Shown: positions 53,401 to 62,094 of the stretch, in pieces | Layout: every line of letters starts with the position of its first letter | Position numbering within the stretch: position 1 is the stretch's first letter | NCBI GenBank assembly: GCA_964236495.1 | Contig: CAXSBR010000006.1 | Coordinates: forward strand, 62,001 to 126,000 | Length of the DNA stretch: 64,000 nucleotides | Direction of reading: 5' to 3' | DNA from: CAXSBR01 sp964236495 | GTDB lineage: Bacteria; Actinomycetota; Actinomycetes; Mycobacteriales; Jatrophihabitantaceae | Translations under genes and position numbers: made by a program | The notes under the pieces: model-generated | What the model saw: the letters and a program-made list of their open reading frames with translations, nothing else | Told to the model about the DNA's origin: nothing | Databases searched by the model: none

Positions 53401-54558
53401 GTGGCAGCAGGTGCACCGCCGACGATCGCCGACGTTGCTCGTGCCGCCGGCGTGTCGAAAAGTGCCGTGTCGTTCGCGTTGAACGGCCGCGACGGCGTAT
53501 CGGCGCTGACCCGCGACCGAATCATGGCGGTGGCGCTGGATCTGGGCTGGCAACCCAGCCACCGCGCCCGGTCGCTGTCGGTGTCGCGAGCGCTGGCGTT
53601 CGGCATGGTGGTCGCTCGGCCGCCTGAACTTGTCGGGGCGGACCCCTTCTTTCCCTCGTTCATCGCCGGAGTCGAGACGATGCTCGCCCCGGCGGGGTAT
53701 GCGCTGGTTCTGCAGATGGTTCCCGCCGGACCGGCCGAGGAGGCCAGCTATCGCCGGTTGGCCGGCGAGGGTCGCGTCGACGGGGTGTTCCTGAGCGACC
53801 TGCGCACGAACGATCCGCGGATCGCCCTGCTGCAGCAACTTCGACTCCCCGCGGTGACGCTGAACCGACCCGACATCAGCTCGCCGTTTCCGGCGGTGTG
53901 TGTCGACGACCAGGCCGGCATCACGCAGGCGGTCGAGCACCTCGTCGAGCTCGGCCATGTGCGGATCGCCCACGTTGCCGGGCCGCCTGAATTCCTGCAC
54001 GCCAGCAGCCGCCGCGCAGCCTGGGCGAGCGCCCTCGAAGAGGCCGGCCTCGAACCAGGGCCGGTCTTGGTGTCGGACTTCACCGCGACGGGGGGCTCCG
54101 CGGCGACGCGGCAGCTGCTGGAGGCGCGTACACCGCCGACCGCGATCGTCTATGCCAACGACCTGATGGCGATCGCCGGGCTGGCCGCAGCGCAGCGCAA
54201 CGGTGTGCGGGTGCCCGACGACGTCTCGATCACGGGATTCGACGGCGTCGAGCTGGCGTCGTACGTCCATCCGCCGCTGACGACGGTCGTCACCGACCCG
54301 TTCAGCTGGGGCCGGTCCGCGGCCGCGGTTCTGCTGGCCACCGTCGGCGCCCAACCGTCGGTCGCCCCACCGTCGGTCGCCCCACCGTCGGTCGCCCAAC
54401 TGCCGGCCGTGCAGTCGACAACCCAGTCCGAACCTCCCTGGCTCCGGATCCAGGGTTCCACTGCGCCAGCGGCGGTTCGCACCGCCGCGGGCGCCGCTAC
54501 CCGTTCCCCAGCCGATCGAGCAGCATCTGCTGCCCGTGTTTCTGCAAAGGAGAAATAA
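53401..54558 (+). CDS. LacI family regulator of the glycan-utilisation operon
   Basis: This 385-aa regulator has the helix-turn-helix 'PTIADVARAAGVSKSAVSFA' at the start, hinge 'LGWQPSHRARSLSVSRALAF', and an effector domain with 'DGVFLSDLRTNDPR' and 'DVSITGFDGVELASYVHPPL'. The C-terminal tail has a 15-bp tandem repeat (54355-54399) giving SVAPPSVAPPSVA and a Pro/Ala-rich end that exceeds the family length by about 40 residues. Its TAA overlaps the ATG of the binding protein (TAATG). Start GTG 53401. Confidence 0.92.
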   Translation: MAAGAPPTIADVARAAGVSKSAVSFALNGRDGVSALTRDRIMAVALDLGWQPSHRARSLSVSRALAFGMVVARPPELVGADPFFPSFIAGVETMLAPAGYALVLQMVPAGPAEEASYRRLAGEGRVDGVFLSDLRTNDPRIALLQQLRLPAVTLNRPDISSPFPAVCVDDQAGITQAVEHLVELGHVRIAHVAGPPEFLHASSRRAAWASALEEAGLEPGPVLVSDFTATGGSAATRQLLEARTPPTAIVYANDLMAIAGLAAAQRNGVRVPDDVSITGFDGVELASYVHPPLTTVVTDPFSWGRSAAAVLLATVGAQPSVAPPSVAPPSVAQLPAVQSTTQSEPPWLRIQGSTAPAAVRTAAGAATRSPADRAASAARVSAKEK

Positions 54559-55877
54559 TGAAGAAACGAGTCCTACTTGCCGCAACGATGACCCTGACGC
54601 TGGGTTTGTCGACGGCATGCGGTGGCGGTGGCGGCAGCAAGAGCGGCGGCAGCAGCGGCAGCGGCGGATCTTCGAGCAAAGACTCAGCCGCACACGGGCC
54701 GATCAAGGTGTGGCTGTCCAACAATGCCCAGGAGGTCACCTGGGGTACCCAAATGGTGGCGGCCTGGAATGCCGCGCACCCGAGCGAGACCGTGTCCGCG
54801 CAGCAGATTCCCGCCGGCAAGACCTCGGAGGAAGTCATCGGCGCTGCGATCACCGCAGGCAGCGAACCGTGCCTGATCTACAACACCTCCCCGGCGTCGG
54901 TGCCCACGTTCCAGCAGCAGGGCGGCCTGGTCCCCCTCGACAACTTCACCGACGGAGCGAGCTACATTGCCGCGCGCACCGGCGCCACCGGCGACCAGTA
55001 CAAGTCACCCGACGGCAAGTTCTATCAGCTGCCCTGGAAGTCGAATCCGGTGATGATCTTCTACAACAAGAAGATCTTCAAGAAGGCCGGCCTGAGCACC
55101 ACCGCACCCCCGTTGGCGACCTACAGCGAGTTCCTGGCGACGTCGAAGAAGCTGGTCTCCTCCCACGCCGCCAAGTACGCGATCTACCCGGCCCCCTCGA
55201 GCGAGTTCTTCCAGTCCTGGTTCGACTTCTACCCGATGTATGCCGCGGCCAGCGGTGGCAAGCAGTTGGTGGAGAACAGTTCGGCGACGTTCGACTCGAC
55301 GGCGGGTAAGGCCGTCGCCGCGTTCTGGCGTCAGATGTATGCGCAGAATCTTGCCGGTAAGGAGGTGTACACCGGCGACTCCTTCGCCGATGGCACCGCG
55401 GCCATGGCCAGCGTCGGTCCGTGGGCGATCGCCGCTTATAAGGGCAAGGTTGACTGGGGCGTGGCGCCGGTGCCGACCGAACAGGGCAGCAAGGGCGACA
55501 AGGTGCCCACCTTTAGCGACGCCAAGAACGTCGCCATGTACGCCTCGTGCAAGAACCGCGGCACCGCGTGGGACTTTCTGAAGTTCTCCACCAGCGCTGC
55601 CGAGGACGGCAAGTTGCTGCAGTTGACCGGCCAGATGCCACTACGCCAGAACCTGCCGCAGGCGTATGCGAGCTACTTCAGCGCCCACCCCGAGTACAAG
55701 ACCTTCGCCTCGGAAGCCGCCCACGTGGTGGAGGTTCCCAACGTTCCCAACTCGATCCAGATCTGGCAGACCTTCCGCGACGCCTGGTCCAAGTCGGTGA
55801 TCTTCGGTCAGCAGGATCCCAACCAGGCTCTGTCCGGCGCCGCGTCGAAGATCAATTCACTCGCGTCCCAGAAGTGA
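54558..55877 (+). CDS. Sugar ABC transporter substrate-binding lipoprotein
   Basis: In this 439-aa protein the signal peptide ends with lipobox 'LSTACGG', followed by a Gly/Ser linker. The mature part is a cluster B type binding protein: 'IKVWLSNNAQEVTWGTQMVA', 'YQLPWKSNPVMIFYNKKIFK' and 'AMASVGPWAIAAYKGKVDWG' are typical. RBS AAAGGAG is at 54546-54552. Together with the next two genes and an unlinked ATPase it should import the oligosaccharide processed by GH130. Confidence 0.93.
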   Translation: MKKRVLLAATMTLTLGLSTACGGGGGSKSGGSSGSGGSSSKDSAAHGPIKVWLSNNAQEVTWGTQMVAAWNAAHPSETVSAQQIPAGKTSEEVIGAAITAGSEPCLIYNTSPASVPTFQQQGGLVPLDNFTDGASYIAARTGATGDQYKSPDGKFYQLPWKSNPVMIFYNKKIFKKAGLSTTAPPLATYSEFLATSKKLVSSHAAKYAIYPAPSSEFFQSWFDFYPMYAAASGGKQLVENSSATFDSTAGKAVAAFWRQMYAQNLAGKEVYTGDSFADGTAAMASVGPWAIAAYKGKVDWGVAPVPTEQGSKGDKVPTFSDAKNVAMYASCKNRGTAWDFLKFSTSAAEDGKLLQLTGQMPLRQNLPQAYASYFSAHPEYKTFASEAAHVVEVPNVPNSIQIWQTFRDAWSKSVIFGQQDPNQALSGAASKINSLASQK

Positions 55878-55886
55878 GGCGCGACG

Positions 55887-56825
55887 GTGTCCAGCGTCGT
55901 TGAGTCGGTCGCGACGTCCGTCGCGACCGAGCCCAGGCAGAGTGGACGGCGCCGAGCCAAGTTGTTCGGTCACCAACCTCTGGGCATGCTGTTCGTAGCG
56001 CCGTACGTGGTGTTCATGGCGGCCGTGTTCGCGTATCCATTGGGGCTGGCGGTGTGGATATCATTTCACCGCTACTTCTTCACCGCCCCTGGTGTCCAGG
56101 TTGCCCGGCCGTGGGTGGGGCTGGCCAATTACAAGGCGGCGCTGAGCGACCCGGCGGTGCGCCAGTCTTTTCTCAACATTCTGATATTCCTGGTCATCAA
56201 CGTGCCGCTGACGGTGATCCTGTCGCTGCTGCTGGCGACAGCGTTGAACGCGGCAATTCGGTTTCGCGGGTTCTTCCGGGTGAGTTATTACGTTCCCTAC
56301 GTCACGGCGAGTGTCGCGGTGGTGGGCGTATGGCTGTTCCTGTTCCGCTCCAACGGTCTGGTCAATCACGTCCTGGGCCCGCTGGCGCCGTCGCCGTCGT
56401 GGCTGATCAATGAGCGCTGGGCAATGCCCTCGATCGCCTTCTACGTCACCTGGAAGCAGCTCGGATTCTTCATTTTGCTGTACTTGGCGGCATTGCAGAA
56501 CGTACCGAAGGAGTTGTACGAATCGGCCGCGGTGGACGGTGCGTCACCGTTGCGGGCGTTCCAGTCAGTCACCGTCCCCGGCGTGCGCCCGGCCACCACG
56601 CTAGTGACATTGCTGGCGATCATCACCGGCGCGAACCTGTTCACCGAGCCGTACCTGCTCACCAACGGCGGTGGCCCCAACGGCAAGTCGGCGTCACCGG
56701 TACTGCTCATGTACCAGCGAGGAATCGAGCAGGGACACCCCGACGTCGCTTCTGCGCTGGGCATTCTGCTGGTGATCGGCGTTCTCATCGTCGCCGGCGT
56801 CGTGCGACTTCTGGAAAAGGACTGA
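55887..56825 (+). CDS. Sugar ABC transporter permease (MalF/UgpA type)
   Basis: This 312-aa membrane protein has six helices and the EAA loop 'ELYESAAVDGASPLRAFQSV' then 'TVPGVRPATTLV'. 'LTNGGGPNGKSASPVLLMYQ' is the usual periplasmic region after it. The start is GTG 55887, 9 bases after the binding-protein stop. First permease of the importer. Confidence 0.93.
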   Translation: MSSVVESVATSVATEPRQSGRRRAKLFGHQPLGMLFVAPYVVFMAAVFAYPLGLAVWISFHRYFFTAPGVQVARPWVGLANYKAALSDPAVRQSFLNILIFLVINVPLTVILSLLLATALNAAIRFRGFFRVSYYVPYVTASVAVVGVWLFLFRSNGLVNHVLGPLAPSPSWLINERWAMPSIAFYVTWKQLGFFILLYLAALQNVPKELYESAAVDGASPLRAFQSVTVPGVRPATTLVTLLAIITGANLFTEPYLLTNGGGPNGKSASPVLLMYQRGIEQGHPDVASALGILLVIGVLIVAGVVRLLEKD

Positions 56826-56826
56826 T

Positions 56827-57726
56827 ATGACCCAGACCGTCATCCCCACTGTCGACACCGGCCCTGCCGACGAGAACGCTCCCCATCCGCCGCCGCACAA
56901 AGGGCGCTCGTGGTGGCGAATGCTGTTGTTGTCGATCGGGGCGCTGCTCTTCCTGTTCCCGTTCTACTACATGATCATCGGCTCGCTGCAGAAGCGCCCG
57001 GACACTACTCTGGGCGGGCTCATTCCCAAACCGAACAACCTGAGCCTGCACAATTACGCGCAGATCAATGGCGCAATCAGCCTCGGTCACACGCTGCTCA
57101 GCTCCGGAATCTTCACCGGCGGAGTATTGCTGGGCACTGTGGTGTTCGGGGTGCTGGCCGGATACGCGCTGGCACTACTGGAGTTCCGTGGCCGTGGGGT
57201 GATCTTCGGCGCGATGCTGCTCATCCAGGTCGTTCCGTTCCAACTGTTAATCATTCCGTTGTACGTACTGATCGTGCGCAACTACGGCCTGGGCGACAAC
57301 TACCTGGGCATGATCCTGCCGTTCGCCATCAACTCTACGGCCGTCTTCGTATTCCGGCAGTATTTCCTTCAGCTGCCGCCCGACCTGTTCAATGCGGCCC
57401 GCATCGACGGCGCCAGCGAATTGCGCATTCTGACCAGCGTCGCATTACCGCTGGTCCGGCCCGCACTGCTCACCGCCATGTTGACGACGTTCATCGGGCC
57501 GTGGAACGAGTTTTTGTGGCCCTTCTTGGTCACCAAACAGCACAACAAGCAACCGCTGGCGGTGGCATTGGCCAACTTCATCAGCAACTATTCCAACGCG
57601 ATCTCCAATCCGTCCGGGGCGATCCTGGCCGGCGCCTGTGTTCTCGCCGCACCGGCCGTGGGGCTGTTCATCGTCTTCCAGCGCCACTTCGTTTCCTCCG
57701 ACCTCGGTTCCGGGGTCAAAGGTTGA
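56827..57726 (+). CDS. Sugar ABC transporter permease (MalG type)
   Basis: This 299-aa membrane protein has the EAA loop 'DLFNAARIDGASELRILTSV' with 'ALPLVRPALLTAM', and 'FIGPWNEFLWPFLVTKQHNK' characteristic of MalG-like subunits. ATG 56827 follows the previous stop at once. No ATPase gene belongs to this operon, as in many actinobacterial loci that share MsiK. Confidence 0.93.
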   Translation: MTQTVIPTVDTGPADENAPHPPPHKGRSWWRMLLLSIGALLFLFPFYYMIIGSLQKRPDTTLGGLIPKPNNLSLHNYAQINGAISLGHTLLSSGIFTGGVLLGTVVFGVLAGYALALLEFRGRGVIFGAMLLIQVVPFQLLIIPLYVLIVRNYGLGDNYLGMILPFAINSTAVFVFRQYFLQLPPDLFNAARIDGASELRILTSVALPLVRPALLTAMLTTFIGPWNEFLWPFLVTKQHNKQPLAVALANFISNYSNAISNPSGAILAGACVLAAPAVGLFIVFQRHFVSSDLGSGVKG

Positions 57727-58808
57727 CCGCATCGGGCACCGCCGGCGTAGCTACCGACGTGCCGTACCGCCTGCGCCGGCTCGGGGTGCTGATGACGCGC
57801 GATCTGCACTCCGAGCTGGAGGCGGACGGCGTGCTCAACCCGGCCAGTGGTCGCGACCCCGACGGAAGGTTGTGGCTGCTCCCGCGACTGGTGGCGGCCG
57901 ACAACGTCTCCCGGGTCGGCCTGGCGGAGGTCGTCATCGAGAACGGACGCCCGGCCGGCGTGCGGCGAGCCGGTGTCGTGCTCGAGCCGCACGCCGGCTG
58001 GGAGCGCTCGCACCGCCATGGCGGCGTGGAGGATCCGCGCATCACGTGGATCCCGACGTTGAACCTGCATGTCATGACCTACGTTGCCTTCGGACCACTG
58101 GGCCCCAAGCCCGCGTTGGCGGTGTCAGACGATCTTCGGCAGTGGCGCCGACTGGGCCCGGTGCACTTCGAGTACCAAGCGGATCTGAACACCGATCTCA
58201 ATCTGTTTCCCAACAAGGACGTCGTCTTCTTCCCCGAGCCGGTGCCCGGTCCCGACGGCGAACCGAGCTACGCGGTGCTGCACCGTCCGATGTGGGATCT
58301 GGGTGTGATCGTGGGCGGCCGCGACGTGTATCTGCCCGCGAATATTCACGACGAACGGCCCGGAATCTGGATCTCCTACGTCGCCGTTGCCGACGTCACC
58401 CGTGACGTGCGCGCGCTGACCCACCTGGGTCAGCACCGACTGGTCGCGCTACCCGAATACGACTGGGAGATCTTGAAGATCGGCGCCGGCCCGCCACCGC
58501 TTCGAGTGCCGGAGGGGTGGCTGCTCATCCACCACGGCGTCTCCGGCGCGCTCACCGAAGGGTGGGCGCCCCAGCGCCACGCCTGCTACTCCGCCGGGGC
58601 GATGCTGCTCGACGCCGAGGACCCAGCACGAGTGATTGCGCGCACCGACACAGCACTGCTGGTACCGGAGGTTGTCGACGAGCAGGTGGGCACCGTGCCC
58701 AACGTCGTCTTTCCCACCGCGATCGAGTCGGTGGACGGACAGCTCTTCGTCTTCTACGGAATGGCCGACTCCAGCATCGGCGTCGCCCTTCTGGAGCACA
58801 CACCTTGA
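57723..58808 (+). CDS. GH130 family glycoside phosphorylase/hydrolase
   Basis: This 361-aa five-bladed beta-propeller protein has 'GVLNPASGRDPDGRLWLLPR' and 'LVAADNVSRVGLAEVVI', then 'HRHGGVEDPRITWIPTLNLH' with the catalytic Asp in the EDPR motif, and 'DLNLFPNKDVVFFPEPVPGP', as in GH130. The 'KIGAGPPPLRVPEGWLLIHH' stretch binds phosphate in phosphorylase members. Known activities are beta-mannoside phosphorolysis or hydrolysis. TTG 57723 overlaps the permease stop (TTGA); GTG 57759 is an alternative start with better family agreement. Confidence 0.9.
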   Translation: MTASGTAGVATDVPYRLRRLGVLMTRDLHSELEADGVLNPASGRDPDGRLWLLPRLVAADNVSRVGLAEVVIENGRPAGVRRAGVVLEPHAGWERSHRHGGVEDPRITWIPTLNLHVMTYVAFGPLGPKPALAVSDDLRQWRRLGPVHFEYQADLNTDLNLFPNKDVVFFPEPVPGPDGEPSYAVLHRPMWDLGVIVGGRDVYLPANIHDERPGIWISYVAVADVTRDVRALTHLGQHRLVALPEYDWEILKIGAGPPPLRVPEGWLLIHHGVSGALTEGWAPQRHACYSAGAMLLDAEDPARVIARTDTALLVPEVVDEQVGTVPNVVFPTAIESVDGQLFVFYGMADSSIGVALLEHTP

Positions 58809-60004
58809 ACGCGGAGCGGCCTCTCGGGCTGGGCTTCGTCGGCGCCGGTGCGTTCGCGCAGTTCGTGGCGTCGGTCGCAGCCGAGTTCCCCGACGTCGTC
58901 GTCGCCGCGGTCGCCGACAGCGACCCGGCCCGGGCGCAAAGACTGGCCGCGATGACCGATGCCGAGGCATCCGACGATCTGGCAGCTTTGCTCGATCGCG
59001 GCGATGTCGACGCCGTCGTGATCGCCACACCACCGAGGTTCCACGCCGATCTGGCCGTGCAAGCGCTGATGGCGGGCCGACACGTTTTCTGCGAGAAGCC
59101 CATCGCGCTCACCGTCGCCGACGCCGACCGCGTCCGCGGTGCCGTCGACGCCAGCGGTCGCGCCTTCGTCGTCGACCACGTGCTGCGCTACAACCCGATC
59201 CTGGCGGCGATACGCCGATTACAGGACGACGGACTGCTCGGCGCGGTACAACGACTAAGCTTCGACAACGACGCCGCAGACGAGGACCTCCCGCCCTCGC
59301 ACTGGTTCTGGAACGAGTCGATCAGCGGCGGCATCCTGCTCGAGCACGGCGTCCATTTCTTCGACGCCGGCGCGATGCTGCTCGGCGCGCCGGCATGCCG
59401 GGTCCAGACCATCGCCAGTGGGCGACCCGACGGCCGCATCGACACGGTGGTGTGCACCGTGGCGCATGCAGACGGTGCACTGGCCACGTACGCGCACGGA
59501 TTCAGCCACGCACACCGCGCCGAACGTCAACTCATGCGGCTGGACTGCGGCCTGGCCGAGGTCCGGATACACGGGTGGATTCCCTTGCGGGCCGACCTCG
59601 ATCTGTGGGCCGATGACGACGTGACAGCCGGTTACGAGCAGCTCGCCCACCGTGGGAGCGAGGTGTTGGTCGTCGCCGGCGGGCGCTCCGTCGGCGACGA
59701 ACGGATCAGCGTCGACGTCGAGCGCGACGCCGCCCCAGCGCACGCTCGTGCCCGCGGTATTGCCCATCGCGCGCCGCACCACATCACCGCCCGGTTGGAA
59801 GTCGCAGGCCCGAACGCAAAGGACCGCGTCTACCGCGAAAGCGTGCGCTGCGCGCTGGGCGACCTCGTCGCGAGCGCACGAACCGGCGCGCGGCCCCGCG
59901 CCGACATCAATGCCGGATACGGCGCAGTACGGCTCGCAGCCGCAGCAACCGCGGCCTCGCACGACACCACCACCCACCACCTCTCCATGCCGGAGGCATC
60001 ATGA
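58805..60004 (+). CDS. Gfo/Idh/MocA family oxidoreductase
   Basis: This 399-aa protein has the NAD(P) motif 'GLGFVGAGAFAQFVASVAAE', the family Glu-Lys 'HVFCEKPIALTVADADRV', and 'ISGGILLEHGVHFFDAGAML' in the substrate domain with an active-site His. It probably acts on the sugar released by GH130 or on a modified sugar. TTG 58805 overlaps the previous stop, and its own stop overlaps the ATG of the next gene (ATGA at 60001). Confidence 0.88.
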   Translation: MNAERPLGLGFVGAGAFAQFVASVAAEFPDVVVAAVADSDPARAQRLAAMTDAEASDDLAALLDRGDVDAVVIATPPRFHADLAVQALMAGRHVFCEKPIALTVADADRVRGAVDASGRAFVVDHVLRYNPILAAIRRLQDDGLLGAVQRLSFDNDAADEDLPPSHWFWNESISGGILLEHGVHFFDAGAMLLGAPACRVQTIASGRPDGRIDTVVCTVAHADGALATYAHGFSHAHRAERQLMRLDCGLAEVRIHGWIPLRADLDLWADDDVTAGYEQLAHRGSEVLVVAGGRSVGDERISVDVERDAAPAHARARGIAHRAPHHITARLEVAGPNAKDRVYRESVRCALGDLVASARTGARPRADINAGYGAVRLAAAATAASHDTTTHHLSMPEAS

Positions 60005-62094
60005 TCGTCCGTCGTACTCTCACCGCCGCGGCCGCCGCCCTGATTACCGGGGCCGCGCTGCTCACCGCACCCTCTACAGCTCCGGCCGCGCCTCGATCCA
60101 CCGGGCGCGCACAGTCGGCGGTGAGTGTTTCCTTGCTGGGTAAGACGCCGTTGATCGACACCGCGAAGTTGACGAACCTGGCGCACCTGGACTACCTCAC
60201 CGCCACCGTCAGCCCGCCCCGACTGCCCGGCCACACCACGTACCGGCTGGCGCGCAATCCCGGCGTCGGCGTCCTTTGGGTGTATGCGAACCACCTGCCC
60301 ACCGGCGGGTTCCAGCGCACCGGCGGCGGCAACTACGACGCCGGCACGAACACCTACACCCAAGGGGCCTACGACGCCGACGACATCTCCCGGGACGCGG
60401 TGGTCTACCTGCGGCACTGGAAGGCCGCGGCCGACCGGCACAGCCGGACCGAGGCCTACGAGCTCCTGCGCGGGCTGACGTACATGCAGACCGCCACCGG
60501 ACCCAACGCGGGCAATGTGGTGCTCTGGATGCAACCCGACGGCACCCTCAACCCAAGCCCCACGGTGAAGGAGACCCCCGATCCATCCGACTCGGGTGCG
60601 TCGTACTGGCTGGCTCGCACCATCTGGGCTCTGGGCGAGGGGTACGCCGCCTTCCGCACCGCCGACCCGTCCTTCGCCACCTTCCTCAAGTCCCGCCTGG
60701 ACCTGGCGATCACAGCGCTCAACCGGCAGGTCCTCATCCGTTACGGCCAATACCACCTGATCGACGGTCTGCGGCTGCCGGCCTGGCTCATCGTCGATGG
60801 TGCCGACGCCAGCGCTGAGGCCGTGCTCGGACTCGCGGCCTACGTTCGCGCCGGCGGCGGCCACTCTGCTCGGCTTGCCCTGTCCGAACTGGCCACCGGC
60901 ATTGCCAAGATGGGCCAGGGCAATGCCAAGACCTGGCCGTACGGCGCGATCCTGCCGTGGGCGCTGTCGCGCTCGGACTGGCACGCCTGGGCCGCCCAGA
61001 TGCCCAGCGCGCTGGCCGTCGCTGCCACCGCGCTACATCAACCGCGTCTGCTGCGACCCGCAATTGCCGACGCCGCGGTGTTCACGCCGCACCTGCTGAC
61101 CGCCACCGGCCCGGACAACGGCTGGCTGCCGGCACCGGTCGACGGATCCCAGATCGCCTACGGTGCCGATGCCCGCGTCCAAGGCTTACTTGCGGTCTCG
61201 CGCGCCGCGCACTCGATCGGCCTGCGTCAGGTCGCCGGTATCGCTGCGGGCTGGTTCTTCGGCCAGAACCCGGCCGGAGTGCCGACCTACGACCCGAGCA
61301 CCGGCGTCACCGACGACGGCGTCAGCCCCGAGGGCACCGTCAACCTCAACTCCGGCGCGGAATCGACCATCCACGGCCTGCTCACGATGGAAGCCCTCGA
61401 CGCCAATCCTGATGTCGCCGTCCTTGCCCGCGCCAGCGCCTCCATCACCCGCCGCGACGGCCAACGCACCTTGGAAGCCGAAGCCGCGACCCTGTCCGGT
61501 CAGGCCACGGTCGTGACGCCCAACTCGGCCTGGACGGGCGAGTCGCAGTGGAGCAACGGCGCCTACGTCCAGGTCGGTGCGCCCAGCCGGCTGACGTGGA
61601 CTGTTCCGACCTCGACCCAGCCGCGCCTGGTCCAAGCGGTGATCAACCGGGTTCCCGGCACGGCCGCGACCACTCGATTCACCGCGGCCGGCCGCAGCCT
61701 GGGTGTGGTGCACTTCGGCGGAGGCGGCGCCCAAGGCGACTCCGGTGCACCGGGAGCGTTGCTGCCGATCACTGTGGCGCGTCACCTGCCTGCAGCGGCA
61801 AGCACGCTGACGGCAATGACGGCTACGACCTCCATGGGCACCGGCCAGCTCGACGCGCTGTTCGTCACGCCGCTGCTGTCCAGTCTGGTCACCACGGGCG
61901 CCGGTCACAGCGTCGCGCTGGTCAACAGCGTGGCCGGCCGGCAACGGGCTCTCGCACTCAGCCTGCCCGGAACCGGTCTCACCATCGCCAATAGCTACGA
62001 CACCCATGGTCGGGTGAGTGCCGTCGAAGTGAGCTGGTCGACGCAGATCACCGTGCGGGTGCCCGCGGGCGGCTTCGCCGTCGTATTGCGATGA
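60001..62094 (+). CDS. Secreted (alpha/alpha)6-barrel-type carbohydrate-active protein
   Basis: In this 697-aa protein the signal peptide 'LTAAAAALITGAALLTAPST' ends at APAAP. The catalytic-like region is helix-rich with Trp/Tyr/Asp motifs: 'QGAYDADDISRDAVVYLRHW', 'SYWLARTIWALGEGYAAFRT' and 'GIAAGWFFGQNPAGVPTYDP', the last similar to GH9-like enzymes. The C-terminal 200 residues are beta-rich and start 'LEAEAATLSGQATVVTPNSA', like a CBM35/CBM6-type module. The exact GH family is not certain. It is coupled to genes on both sides (ATGA) and so belongs to the GH130 operon. Confidence 0.78.
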   Translation: MIVRRTLTAAAAALITGAALLTAPSTAPAAPRSTGRAQSAVSVSLLGKTPLIDTAKLTNLAHLDYLTATVSPPRLPGHTTYRLARNPGVGVLWVYANHLPTGGFQRTGGGNYDAGTNTYTQGAYDADDISRDAVVYLRHWKAAADRHSRTEAYELLRGLTYMQTATGPNAGNVVLWMQPDGTLNPSPTVKETPDPSDSGASYWLARTIWALGEGYAAFRTADPSFATFLKSRLDLAITALNRQVLIRYGQYHLIDGLRLPAWLIVDGADASAEAVLGLAAYVRAGGGHSARLALSELATGIAKMGQGNAKTWPYGAILPWALSRSDWHAWAAQMPSALAVAATALHQPRLLRPAIADAAVFTPHLLTATGPDNGWLPAPVDGSQIAYGADARVQGLLAVSRAAHSIGLRQVAGIAAGWFFGQNPAGVPTYDPSTGVTDDGVSPEGTVNLNSGAESTIHGLLTMEALDANPDVAVLARASASITRRDGQRTLEAEAATLSGQATVVTPNSAWTGESQWSNGAYVQVGAPSRLTWTVPTSTQPRLVQAVINRVPGTAATTRFTAAGRSLGVVHFGGGGAQGDSGAPGALLPITVARHLPAAASTLTAMTATTSMGTGQLDALFVTPLLSSLVTTGAGHSVALVNSVAGRQRALALSLPGTGLTIANSYDTHGRVSAVEVSWSTQITVRVPAGGFAVVLR